From Euglena gracilis (taxonomy: Eukaryota > Euglenida > Euglenophyceae > Euglenales), in contig CP154955.1 in assembly GCA_039621445.1 (NCBI GenBank), forward strand, positions 13,834,918 to 13,898,917: a DNA stretch of 64,000 nt, written 5' to 3'. Below, piece by piece: positions 1 through 55,425 of this stretch. The number at the start of each line of letters is the position of its first letter. The stretch's first letter is position 1. A program made the position numbers and the translations under genes. The notes below the pieces were generated by a model. The model was not told the DNA's origin, did no database searches, and worked only from the letters and a program-made list of their open reading frames with translations.

Positions 1-1949
1 GCTGACCGATTTTTTTGCTCGGCGCGATCCTTTACATCGAACCCTTCATATCGAGCCCACTAGTTTGGGGAGGAGTGCAGGGTTCAGTGTAAGGTGAGGT
101 GTAAGTGAATGGGGTTCAGGTGTGGGGTGCCCCCCCCCCCCCCCGACCAGAGGGGGGTCCACACTCCCCCCTGCCACAGGTTCCGAACCGACCCGGAAGG
201 GATACCCGGGACCTCCCTCAAAAGGTCGTTTTTTTCTTCCGGTGAATTGTGCCGAACGCTTTTGCATTTTTGACAAAATATTGCCTAAAACGTGCCCAAA
301 ATGGTGCTGTTGGCCGTTTTGGTGTCAAAGTTTTTTTGGAAGGTGCTTCGCGTGTGGCCGAAATTTGTTCCCAAACGGTGCCACTGTTAACCCCCTTCCT
401 GGACTGGAGGGGGTGGGGCGAGGTTTTTTAGGCCTACATTTGGCCAAATTTTTGAGTCACATTAAAGTTTGGCCTATCCCCCCCATCAGGAGCCCCCCAG
501 GGTTACTATACGAACAGAGTGGACCAAATCACATTGCAGAAAATCACATCACATCACATCACATCACATCACATCACATAATATCACATTACATCAGATC
601 ATATTGCGGAAAAACTGTGGGGGGTTCTCCAGTGATTCGTGCCAATGTGGGAATTCTATGTGTTTTTTTTAACATATTTTCCCTGATTTTCCCCCCAAAA
701 ATCCAAAAGTGTCAAAAGCTGGGCTTTTTTGGGAGGTTTTGGGGTTCCAAATTTTTGGGCGCTTCAGGCAAGTCACTGCAAAAATTTTCCACTAGCTGGG
801 TCTCCTAGCAGACCTCCCCTCTTGGGAGGCACTTTGGGGATTCCACTAGAACGTGCACTGCTAGCTGCAGTCTAGCCACGGGATTCTGCAAGTCCTTAAG
901 CCGAGGCATGGTTTGGGTGTGTGTGGGTAGTCCCAAACTACTCATGCTAGTCCTATCATAAGGCCTCAAAAGCACACAAACACACACTTGTGTATGTAGG
1001 TGCCTTGTTTAACCTCGGCCAAAAGGGCTGAAGCCAATCTGGAGTTCGAATGGCGGTCAAAATCTGCAAAGTTGAAAAACGTGTCTTTTGATGGGTTGGG
1101 TGATTGTGGGGGGGTGGCCCCAGGATGCCATACATCATTTCCCCCCTCGAATCGACCAGTTTTCAATCGAATGCGTTGGACCTGCAGCAAGGGGGGGATT
1201 CGGTTTGAATTTTTTCGCAATTTCTTTCAAAATTTTTAGTGCATTTTTGTTCTGCTTTTTTAGCACTTTTTCGTGATTCTTTTTTTTACCCAATGTTTGC
1301 ATGTTTAAACATTTTTTTCATTTTTTTTTTTAGCATTTTTTGATTTTTTTTAAAAAAAACTGACATTTTCCTCATAATTTCACACAATTCATGCTTTGGT
1401 GGTATTATTTCGAGGATTTTTTTTTGCACTTTCATGAACCTCTTTTTCTCAGATTTGCACATCTTCCCCCTCATTTTCCCCAAAAATGCGCATTTTACGC
1501 ATTTTTTTTTGCACGGTTTGCTTTTTTTCAGGGCTCTGCCTTCACAGTTACATTTATTTTTGGCGAAACCAAGGGGGCTTGTTGTTTGCGGGGGGTTCTA
1601 ATTGGGGGGCTGAAATGAAGGTTTAACTTTGGTCCAAATAAATCCCAGAAAAAATGCAATTCATAATAATGATCATGACCCTCATAAAAGTAACGTAAAT
1701 CTAATGGAAACAGTGGTAAACAAATGATGAATCCGACACCCAAACTGCCTTGTACGAGGCCCAAGGTTAGACTGTTGGGACCAATCGTGGGAGGGATCGG
1801 CTGCCTTTTGAAGCATTTGGCCCATGATGTGAGTGAGAAGGGGTGTTTTTTGGGTGTTTTTGGCGGGTTGGGTGCTGTCCCTGCTCTTCCTGTCAAGGGT
1901 TTTGTGAATGAATCGCTGGCGCTGTGGCGACCTCTCAATTATAAAAAGG
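1..1949. other. Intron sequence upstream of the first visible exon
   Basis: No exon recognised. It holds C/G runs, a CATATCGAGCCC motif near 47-58 that resembles the CGAACC ends of intron 14, an ACATC array at 544-578, and T-rich sequence at 1200-1560. The real 5' border of exon 1 is not resolved. Confidence 0.4.
544..578. repeat. (ACATC)n microsatellite
   Basis: About seven pentamer copies in intron sequence, followed by degenerate copies to about 600. Confidence 0.9.
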
Positions 1950-45890
<43,941 letters not shown>

Positions 45891-46214
45891 CTGTGGCGCA
45901 GCGACGCATGCCTGTCCCAGCGGCGGTGGGCGAAAGAGTGCAGTGGAGCGTGTCATCTTTCAACAACAAAGAGGTGACAGTTTTGCCGAAAGCAGGCGAT
46001 TATCCGTTATTTCCTTCACCAGGGTTTATTGAACTTATTTTTACGGAAGCGTGCGCCTCTTCTATTTCTGAAGAATCTTGCCAAATGTCCAATTGAAGCA
46101 GGTTGTGGCTTTGCTCGGCTATTTGGGCCCAGACCTTTCTTGTGGGGGATACATCTACTTCGGGTCATTTTGGAGCGGTGTTTGGTATAAATTTGTGTGT
46201 TGATCCTGGTGACA
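45891..46214. other. 3' flank of the transporter gene
   Basis: About 320 bp without a recognised exon, repeat or clear polyadenylation signal. Confidence 0.5.
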
Positions 46215-47727
46215 ATGGACCCTCGCTTCCAGCACCGCAGGGCTCCATATCGCCATGTCGGCGAAGTCCCTCGCGTGCCCGGAACGATGCCTAACGTTAT
46301 TTGCTTCGCTGTTCCGACTCGCTTTGTTTCCAGGGACTTGAGGAGGGACTCCTCAAGTCTCTGCCCCCCTCTCTCTTTGCCCCTTCACCTTAGCATTCAT
46401 CCCAATGCCTGTGGCTGTGGGAAAAGAGAGGCCTAATGGTGGGTCACTTTCCATTAGAGTTAGACTAAAAGTTTGCCAACTGCTTTCTGTACCCTCAGCT
46501 ATTCAAGATAACCCCTAAAAGCCTGCATTTCCATAGAAACATTTCAAATAAAAAGTTAAATTTTAAGAATAAGTCAAATTTTTTTTAAAAAAATAAAAAA
46601 TGTGAAAGCAGACGGTTTTACCGTTGGTAGCTCTACCTCAAAGTTTCAAACCCACACATAGCGGTGGGGGTGGGCTGAACTCTTTAAAACGGTTGTTCGA
46701 GGGCGTGGTTTGGTGATGCTTCGAAGGGAGGGGATGAAACCTAGAGAGTGGTATTTTTTTTAAGCTGAAATACAGCCTGTGGTTGGTTGGAACCGAGGGT
46801 TGGGTTGTTTGGCGCAAAGGGGCGGCCATTCGGGCAAAATTGTGAACCCCCTCCCAAATAGCCTGGCGGGGTGCCAGGTTTTTGGAACCAACTTTTGGCC
46901 ATGCCTCCCCCCCCCCTGGCCAGGTTCATTTGGGCCCTTTTTTCAGCGCCATAAAGGAATTTTGCTTAAAGAGGGGGGTGCCAAATTACTGGAACCATCT
47001 TTTTTGCCCCTCTCCCTGCCAAGTTATTCGGCCACTGCCAGAAGCAAGGGCCCGCAGGTTATTGGGGGGGGGGGCGGGTTTACTGGTGTGGGAGACCTCA
47101 ACCGTCCTGTCAACAGAGTCAATCACTAAACCCCACCCAGGCTGGGATTCGGGAGCGGCCAGCAAAGCAGAGTTTCGTTCTTGCAGGACGGGCCACACCG
47201 CACAGGTCCGGGTTGTGCCGGTGTGCACACTCCATCACCGCGTCTCAGAGACCGGCAGAGGCTTTGAGGAGGCGTGTTGGGTGCCGCCCAAAATTTTTGG
47301 AGGGCACACGTGAGTGATGCCCCTGCTGCGGGCTGTCACCAACGTCACCAATGGGCGCCACACAACCAGAACCTCTGTGTGACCCCACCCCCCAGTGGGT
47401 TGGATGGCTTTTCACGGGTGGGTGGGAGGGTGTGGTTCGGGTTGGGTCACCAAGTGAAGCTATGGCTGCTACGACCTGCCCCCTAGGGGGGGACTATCAG
47501 AGCTTGCCGGTCAGGTGACGGCTGTCAGGTGACGTGGAGGGCTCCGCTCCTGGCCCTCCTGGTCCACCCTCCCACACCTCATCCCGCATGGGGGTGACAG
47601 CGCAGTGTCCGGCCGTGGCCCTTAGGCCCACCGCCTCGGCCTCCCCCCTGTATTGCGTTCTGGCCGCCCCGTCGCGACACCGCCAGCCTGAACCCCTGGC
47701 TCGTTCTCTCGCTCTGAACTCCAGAGG
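46215..47727 (+). CDS. Candidate gene of unknown function, first three exons
   Basis: Exon 46215-46286 starts at ATG and reads MDPRFQHRRAPYRHVGEVPR then VPGT. A shared ACG joins it in frame to 47191-47269 (GHTAQVRVVPVCTLHHRVSE). A shared GAGG then joins it to 47541-about 47727 (GSAPGPPGPPSHTSSRMGVT, then PLYCVLAAPSRHRQPEPLAR). TGC..ACG and CGT..GCA at the first intron's ends can pair. Neither intron is GT-AG, like the transporter. Arg/Pro-rich; no domain recognised. Later exons not found. Support is codon bias plus junction pattern only. Confidence 0.35.
46287..47190 (+). other. Candidate intron between 46215 exon and 47191 exon
   Basis: Contains several CTCCC/G-run blocks (46910-46920, 47066-47076). 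No exon seen. Confidence 0.3.
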
Positions 47728-47747
47728 GTGGGCGGCGGTGTCCCGGG

Positions 47748-47998
47748 GTGCCTGCTGCCGCTCTGGCCATTTGTGGCCCCTACTTTGTGGAGGTCAGCCC
47801 TGGGTTCCTTTTTTTTCTGGAGCGATTGTTACCTCTTGGGGAAAAAAAATTTGACCCTGGCTGCACTGGCCAATTCGGTATCCTCCCACCCAGGGGGAAA
47901 AAAGAGGCGACAAAGAAAGCCAAGATCAATTTCGGCGTTTTTGGGGCCAATCCTCGTATATTCACCCCCACGGAGTGTATATTTGACCAGCATTTCAA
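47748..47998. repeat. Dispersed ~250-bp repeat, partner at 53190-53535
   Basis: Both share TGCCTGCTGCC, CTACTTTGTGGAGGTCAG-like text, GGTTCCTTTTTTT, TCCTCCCACC and TATTTGACCAGxATTT in order, with divergence. Confidence 0.75.
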
Positions 47999-48500
47999 TA
48001 CCCGCCCCCCCCCCCCCCGGGCAATTGACGCCCCCGGGCAATTGACGCCCCCGGGCAATTGACGCCCCCGGGCAATTGTCACCCCTGGCTATGCCGGCCA
48101 ATTTGTCACCCCGGGAAATTGTCACCACCCTCCGTGCTGCCCGATTTGTCACCCCCCCCACAGAAGATGTTTGTGAACTTTCTTTTCGCCGACACGACTC
48201 GATTGATCCTCTATTTCGTTACAACGTGCTGAGAAATGTCACATACCAAATGCTCTGCACAATATCACAACCATAGCTGCATTTTTGCGTGTTCACTGGT
48301 GTTTCAAATGGTGTTTTTGGTCATTTGGATTTAATGTGGCCTACATGGGTGGGAAATTGACGCCCCTGGGCAATTGACGCCCCCGGGCAATTGTCACCCC
48401 CCTCTGTGCCGGCCAAATTGTCACCCCGGGAAATTGTCACCCCCCTCCGTGCTGCCCAATTTGTCACGCGACAATTGCCCGGGGGGGGGGGGGGCGGGTA
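47999..48500. mobile_element. CAATTG-family element, full copy
   Basis: TA-CCCGCC, C-run and CCGGGCAATTG units at the left; CAATTGCCCGG, G-run, GGCGGG-TA at the right. The core is nearly identical to 29290-29470 and 54185-54350. Confidence 0.95.
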
Positions 48501-48764
48501 AGCATTTTTTGGGGATTTGCAGTTGGGCGGAAACAAGCAGATTGTTTCCCAGGCCGCGCACCACAGCATTGCCTCACCATGTTCAAGTGTTTCCAGAATC
48601 GGTCAAATCTTGCGGTCTGCCCTTTTTCAAGCTGGCGATGGTACCCCCCCCTGAAAAGTCGCACCGTCCCAATCGTGCACACCGCAATTTAGTGCTCCTT
48701 CCGTGGGGTTGGAACAAGGATTGGTGCCAATCTGAAATGGGTATCTACGGATAACTGCGTATCC

Positions 48765-49010
48765 CTGGTCCGAAACTTCCTCTCTAAAAGGTGCGCACCT
48801 CCCCCCAACTGGAATTTTCCCTGCTGCAATTTTTGGCTATTTTGAATGACTTTCAAACACTTTTAATAGATTTGGCCAGTTTCAGCCTTTTCAGGTTGGG
48901 CCATTTGACCCCCTTTTTGACAGTTTCGGCATTTTTTTTTGTCATCCGAAAAAAATTTTGCTCCCCAAGGGTGCGTACCCGTACATTTATTGGGGGGGGG
49001 GTGTTTTCCC
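48765..49010. mobile_element. AAGTGCGCA-family element, diverged copy
   Basis: GGTCCGAAACTTCCTCTCTA then AAAGGTGCGCACCTCCCCC parallels 24160-24195. The right end is GTACATTTATTGGGGGGG. Confidence 0.6.
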
Positions 49011-49061
49011 CTGGTGCTTATCTGTGGTGATGGATGATCGGTCGTGGGAGAGGGTCGCTAC

Positions 49062-49360
49062 CAGGCTTGTGCTTAGTCGGGTGCCTACCCCACGGGGGGG
49101 GGGGGCTAGGGGCAGGCACCCCATAGCACCTGATCCGACCCCCCCCCCGCGGGGGGGGGGGTAGGTTTTGGGGGATGCCTGCCCCTAGCAGGCACCCCCC
49201 TCCGGCCCCGGAAAAGGCCATTTTCAATGAAAATTTTCTGGGTCCCCCCCCCGGACCCCTATCCCCCCCCGGGGGGGATGTGCCTGCTAGGGGCAGGCAC
49301 CCTATAGCACCCACCCACCTACCCACCCCCCTCCCCCCCCCGGTTGGTAAGCACAAGCAG
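49062..49360. mobile_element. CTTGTGCTTA-family element with 9-bp target duplication
   Basis: Left CAGGCTTGTGCTTA and right TAAGCACAAGCAG are inverted repeats. GGTCGCTAC flanks both sides (49053-49061 and 49361-49369). The inside holds GGCAGGCACCC units and C/G runs. Confidence 0.88.
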
Positions 49361-49513
49361 GGTCGCTACACCGAAAGCATTCTCAAAGGGTATTCAACCG
49401 CGGCCCAAATATTTGTCCCTTGTAACGTCAGTGAATCAAGGCCTTGAGTAAAGGAAACCCTGGTCCTCTGGCTGGAATTCGGTATTGTATAACTCTCCTG
49501 CTACCTCTCTGCC

Positions 49514-49784
49514 AGGGTTCGATATAAGGGTGCACGCGGTGCGGAAGCATCCCCACGGGGGAAGGGGTGCCCCCCCCCCCTGCCGGGCTGGAGGTCAACC
49601 CAGGGGGGGAGACCCCCCCAAATGGGAAATTCTGGCATTTTCGACAAGTCTCTGCGCACGAAGGGACCAAGGTAACATTTTTTTTCGGCCGATTTTGGGG
49701 CGAACAATTTCCGGCCCGCAGCTTTGTGCCACTACCTGGACCGGGGTCTGACCCCCCCCCCTGCACCTGCCCTTCTATCGAACC
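49514..49784. mobile_element. Intron-like element with TCGAACC ends
   Basis: AGGGTTCGATATAAGGG at the left is matched by CCCTTCTATCGAACC at the right, with direct repeat CTGCC outside both ends. The termini resemble those of transporter intron 14. Confidence 0.8.
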
Positions 49785-49849
49785 CTGCCCTCCGCCCCCA
49801 CCGATTTGGCATCAGCCCAGGGGCCGGAGGGGTCAGGGGCACGAGTCCA

Positions 49850-50005
49850 CACACCCACCCACACAACACACGCAACACACAACCCACACACCCACACACA
49901 CAACACACTCGCACACACACACGCACACACACACTCGCACACACACCCACACACCCACCCACCCCCCCCCCCCCCCATACATCCACACACCCCCCACACA
50001 CGCAC
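49850..50005. repeat. CACA/CCCA-rich microsatellite
   Basis: Imperfect CA repeat with ACCC interruptions. Confidence 0.9.
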
Positions 50006-50099
50006 ACTGCCCCAGCAATGAGGCGCCGTCCGCCCTCCGCCTCCCCGGGGCACTGCACTGCCGCGGAGCCCTCTGGCTGCCCTCTGGACGTTTGACGTT

Positions 50100-50175
50100 T
50101 GGACGCCAAACATCCAAACGCGCCAAACGTTTGGACGTTTGGCGCCAAACGTCCGCCAAACGGCCGGACGTCTGG
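50100..50175. repeat. GTTTGG/CCAAAC palindromic cluster
   Basis: Several inverted GACGTTTGG/CCAAACGTC units. 50133-50154 is a perfect 22-bp palindrome with GGACGTTTGGC and its mirror. Confidence 0.9.
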
Positions 50176-50329
50176 CTGGCCCCAAACGGGTTGTGTGCCG
50201 GCCGTGCCAGCAAGTGTTGTACGCCCTTGCCTTCTTCTTCACCCCTTGGCCATCGTTGCCCTCTCTGTGTGTCCCATTCAGGCCTTCAAGGACACAGGAA
50301 GGATGCTTGCAAATGAGTTACGTTTACCA

Positions 50330-50540
50330 AAAATGGGGAGCATGAATCAGGGATGGTCGTTTTGCACGAATGCGTACACCAAACATATGCGCAAATGCGT
50401 ATACCGACCACAAATGGCCGATGTGCATATTTGCGGACACGGAACATTTGAAAAATCCGTGTGTGGTTGGTGTGCGCATTTGTGCACGCCGACCACTTGC
50501 ACAAGTATTCAAGATGCAAGTGTACACAAATGCGCTGTCA
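50330..50540. repeat. GCGCAAATGCG-type palindromes with GACC flanks
   Basis: Loose copies of TGCGCAAATGCG and GGTGTGCGCATTTGTGCACG with flanking CCGACCAC, related to the transposon palindromes and those at 57840-58025 and 60065-60115. Confidence 0.6.
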
Positions 50541-51939
50541 TTCCAAAAATTGGTGTCACATAATCAGTTGACCAAGCACATTTTGGTCTGTTAAGAGCGT
50601 TAGAGTCCCGAAGAGGTTTTTTCATGCCACAATCATCGTGTAATTCAACAGCACATCGCATCGTCCAAATGGTGGGAAAACACTGGGCGTCAAACCTGGA
50701 TGCAGCACCCGCACCCCCATAGTTCTAACAGTCGGTCTGCGTAACCCCATGTTTGGCAGACAAGAACACAGTTCTACCGCTTTGGTAATTTCACACAGCT
50801 CGCTAGGGAATTCGAAACCTCTGTGGATTAGAGCCGGAATCACGAAGTTCGTCAAACACAAAAAGTTTTTCTGGCAGCCATCTGCATGTTTAGGGTTTTT
50901 GCTAATGTGCACACCGAGAAAGGAAAATTCTTTCAGTGCCAGTGACACCTGCCCAAGACTGTCCTTGGACCCCCCCCCCTTGTCATCCCCCCTCCCAGAC
51001 CCCCAGAGACCATTGTTGGGGAAATAACTGCTCCCCTAAGTTGTAGTTATTCAACGATGACTTTATAACCCTTCGTGGACAGAACACTGATTTCCACAAC
51101 ATTCAAATCTGAGGATGATTTAATCTATTTCCATTTCTGGGAGAATCATTCCTTCGGGGGGAGGGGATTATTGTGACAGTTGCTCGAGGGAGAGTTTTGC
51201 TTTCGCCAAACGTTCTTTCCTATGGAACTATGGAATGAAGGGTTCCGCTTCATGTGCGTTTATGCAAATGGGCTGAAAATCCGTTCTCAATGCATCAGTT
51301 CGAAAATATTTCGGGTGTTTTTGATGCTGTTTTTCGGCGATGCTGGAGTGGTGTCGGGTGGAATTTTCCTTGGGCAACTTCCGCCGCCTCTGGAGAATTT
51401 CATTCTGCAATTTTTGTTTTCACTTTTTAGAATTTTGAATCCGTTAAGGTTCAGGGGTGACCCAAAAGGCCTGCCAAGCGGTAGAGCTCGTGCTCCGTGC
51501 ATGTCTCCGTGCTTCCCCGGCAGTAGAACCCACCTGCTGCGGTGGCTCACGCAGCCCACCGCCCCGTGGTTTCTCACAGTTTTCCCAAACCTTCTCCAAA
51601 CCGAAGAATCGCCCTATCCCAACCCCCAGTGTTGAGGTGATGTGCCCATTGGAGTCTGTGTGCTTTTGTTGAGCTCACCCCCTCCCCCAAGCTGTCCCCC
51701 TATCTTCTGCTTTCTGTGTCTCTTTTCTTCTGTGTTTGCAACCTGAGCTGTCTTTCAAAATAATTATTTGCATCAATAACGTTCCTTTCAGTCATTCCAT
51801 TTTCTCGGATTTCATTTACGTTGAGGTCTAAATGTTTGAACGGTGGTGGCGATTGTCACAGTACAGTTGCTGTGCTTGCTGATGGTTGTGGCACGGAACT
51901 GGTGTCCGCAGAAGTGGCAGTCGGGGGCTGCTGGACCCC
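50541..51939. other. No supported gene
   Basis: Mostly unique sequence. 51455-51600 has GC-richer text (frame TQKACQAVELVLRACLRASP) that could be an exon, but there is no join to support it. Confidence 0.3.
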
Positions 51940-52170
51940 CCCCCCCCCCGGGTGCGCCATGGGTCAGATTTTGACCTTTCCAAAGGCCGGGCCGGAATTT
52001 TTTTCAAGAGTTTTTCGGCCGATGGTGGCTGGATTTTGGGTGGGTGGGTGGGTGGGTGGGTGGGTGGGTGGGTGGGTGGTTGACCTCCCCCCGGGGCCCG
52101 GGGGGGGGGGGTCGTGGGGGGGGGGGTTTTCAAAAGGGGGGGTTTGGGCCGGGACAAAGTGCCCCCCGGG
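51940..52170. repeat. Dispersed repeat, partner at 38240-38440
   Basis: C-run, GGTGCGCCATGGGTCAG, eight GGGT units, CCCCCCGGGG and GTTTGGGCCGGGACAAAGTG in order. A weaker relative lies at 9110-9185. Confidence 0.7.
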
Positions 52171-53189
52171 TGTCAATAAGTAAATTTTTATTTACAATCT
52201 GTTCGGTATCATGGTTTGTCATTTGATCTCCATGCAGGTTGCCAAGTGTACATACCTTTAGAAGGCTGTTTGGGAGGAACCTGAGGGTTGCTAATGCATC
52301 CCTCTCATTGCCAGTGCCAAGATATCAGCCATGCAAAACATATGCAAGAAAATGGTTATCAAAGCAATTTTCTTCACCATGGGGAAAATTTTGGGACGAT
52401 GCCATGCGAAAGCAAGCGGAACGGAGTGAATAAGCTAAGGTGGAAATTTCCCGGGGGGTGGGGGGGGTAGGTGACGACCTCACGGGGCAACAGTCTCTCC
52501 AGGGGGTAAATACGCCGGTGGAGTCTGAAGGTGACATCCTCCAAAAGATCTTTTAGAATTGTGGCTTGTTCTCAATTTTTATTCTATTTTTCAATTGTCC
52601 GGCTGTTTGCCAGGGCTGGGTGTTGGTCTGTTTATTTTTTTGTGCAGCTCACTCTGAACCTGAGAACTGGGGGGATAAAACCATATCCAAACACAGCTGA
52701 CGACAAAGAAAGGTCCAAAAACGCTGTCCGCAAAAAAAAATCACACCCCAGCTTGCCGGGAAAGGCTCGATAGCCTTGACTGGTTCTCCGATTGATGGCT
52801 CCGGGCATGTCTCAAAAAGGTAAAGTTGTGGGGTTTTCCCCGTCTGGCACCGCTTGTGCAATGCCTGTTGTGGCTTCTTTTGGGCGTGAGGTTTACATTT
52901 GGTGGCTGAATCAAAGCCCACGGCGGGGGGGGGTATGTTTGGTATGTTTGGTATGTTTGGTATCTCTTGATGGGAGGGGGTTGAGGCTCTGGCGTGTCCC
53001 CTGGCGCCGAAGGCACTGAGGCCCAAAAAATGGTCATTTTGAAAGGAGAATTGGCTGGGTCGGCAGGCACCATTTCCAAAACCGATGCCCCCTGGTGAGG
53101 GGGGTGCTGTGTGCCATTCGTTGCCTGCCATGGTAGGCACGGAATGGCACAAGGCACCCCCCCCCCGGGGTTGGTGAGAAGAACGCAGG

Positions 53190-53535
53190 TTGCCTGCTGC
53201 CAGGAACTGCACCCTTACCAGCGGTTGCCCCTACGTTGTGGAGGCCAGTCCCGGCTTCCTTTTTTTGAACCGGTTGCTGCCTCCTGGCAAAGAAATCTGG
53301 CATTCTGGCTGTGCTGAGCAATTCAATGTCCTCCCACCTGTGCATGAGAATAAGGTGGAGAAAGAAGGCCAAAAACAAACATGAAAAATGGTTGGTGTTT
53401 TTTTTTTTGACCCAGATTTAAACAGCCCCTTGGTCGGATCGGCTGAAACCCGAATTTGAGCAACGTGTTGCTTAAATTTCGGGGGGGGGGGGTTGACCCT
53501 CTGGGTTCATATTTGACCAGTATTTTTCAGGACCC
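53190..53535. repeat. Dispersed repeat, partner at 47748-47998
   Basis: Same block order as its partner, with extra sequence between 53400 and 53505. Confidence 0.7.
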
Positions 53536-54042
53536 TCACAGGGTTTATTTTTGGGTGGATTTACATTTGGGCCGAAGAATTCAAACTCTCTTCCTCAAGT
53601 GGCGCCTCACAGCACTATTTCACCACCGACCAGATCGGAGTGGTTTCCAAGGGAATCAGTAACTGACAGCGGGCTTTTTATTCATTTTTCATTTTTTTCA
53701 TTTTCAAGCATTTTTGGTGCTGGTGAAAATTACCCCCGCCCCCCGAGAAAGTGCTAAAATGGGCAATTCAGCAAATTTCAAAAAAAATGTAAAATTGGAT
53801 GGGAAGCCATAACGTCCAAAAATGCAACAAGATTTACAAGATGAAATCAGGGTCCCAGTATATCCATCAAAATTTGGCTTGTTTTGGCCATGGTGGGTGT
53901 TATTTATGGGGGGGGTTGCTGTTCAAATAATGGGAAAATCGAAGCGGTTTCCCATAGCATTTTTCCCTTAATTTTTGTCCGGACTGTACGACCCTCAGTT
54001 GCCCCATATATACCTACGCGCATCAACACCATACAAACCATT

Positions 54043-54509
54043 TACCCGCCCCCCCCCCCGGGCAATTGACGCCCCCGGGCAATTGACGCCCCCGGGCAAT
54101 TGTCACCCCTGGCTGTGCCGGCCAATTTGTCACCCCGGGAAATTGTCACCCCCCTCCGTGCTGCCCGATTTGTCACCCCCCCCCCACAGAAGATGTTTGT
54201 GAACTTTCTTTTCGCCGACACGACTCGATTGATCCTCTATTTCGCTACAACGTGCTGAGAAATGTCACATACCAAATGCTCTGCACAATATCACAACCAT
54301 AGCTGCATTTTTGCGTGTTCACTCATGGTGTTCTTGGTCATTTGGATTTAATGTGGCCCGGGCAATTGACGCCCCCGGGCAATTGACGCCCCCGGGCAAT
54401 TGTCACCCCCCTCTGTGCCGGCCAAATTGTCACCCCGGGAAATTGTCACCCCCTTCCGTGCTGCCCGATTTGTCACGCGACAATTGCCCGGGGGGGGGGG
54501 GGGCGGGTA
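54043..54509. mobile_element. CAATTG-family element, full copy
   Basis: TA-CCCGCC...GGCGGG-TA with CCGGGCAATTG units at both ends. Compared with 47999-48500 the core lacks about 35 bp near 54320-54360. Confidence 0.95.
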
Positions 54510-55005
54510 TTAAGTATGAAATAAACCGAAATAATTATATCATTCTTCTCGAAATTATCTATATTGATGGATGATGGATCAATGGGGAGGGTCTCGATGC
54601 CTTACCTGCAAACCGGCATTCAACTGCAGCCCAAACTCTCCTGCGTGATTATTGGGAGATGCGGCATCAGCAAAGGAAGCTTTGGGCCTCCAGCTGAAAT
54701 TTGCCACTGCGTGGCCCACCTGCTACGCCCCCCCCCCCCCTGCCCGCCCCCCGTCTATTTGACATCGACCCATTTCACACTTGTTTGCCTCCGGCACTTA
54801 GCATCAGGAGCTGGATTTCGGCATACTTAAACACTTTGCCCGCATTGGGCCGGCAGGCCGTTTTGTCCCGCGGAACAGACACGATGGGCGGCACAGATGG
54901 GGACAACTGTGGTTCTTTCCGAGCACTCTTGCTGTGCATTCTGAGCGGCAGAGAGTGCAACAATGGCCGTGCCGTGAACACGGTCGACCAAGAAGGTTTA
55001 ACCAG

Positions 55006-55425
55006 GGGGGGGGGGAAATGCGTTTCGCATTTTTGCGCATTTTTTCGCATTTTTTGCGCATTTTTTCGTTTTTTTAGCACATTTTTTTTTTGCTTTTTGG
55101 CACATTTTTTTCGTGATTTTCCAAATTTTTCGCATTTTTTGACCATTTTTGCAATTTTTTGCAAAAATTTGAAATTTTGACTTTTTTTGAAACATACATT
55201 TTCCTCATTATTCTACATAATTTCTTCAAATTTGGTGCCATTTTTGCATGTTTTTGGGTAATTTTTGCATTTTCGTGATTTTTGCGCATTTTTTCTCGGA
55301 TTTTGCACATTTTTGCGCATTTTTTCCAAAAATGCGCATTTTTTGCGCATTTTTTTGCGCATTTTTGCGCATTTTTGCGCATGTTTTCCGAGGCCGGGCG
55401 AGCTCATTTCCCCCCCCCCCCTGAG
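55006..55425. mobile_element. GCGCATTTTT-family element
   Basis: G-run then AAATGCG at the left and CATTTC with a C-run at the right form inverted ends. The inside is GCGCATTTTTT repeats in both orientations. Confidence 0.65.
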
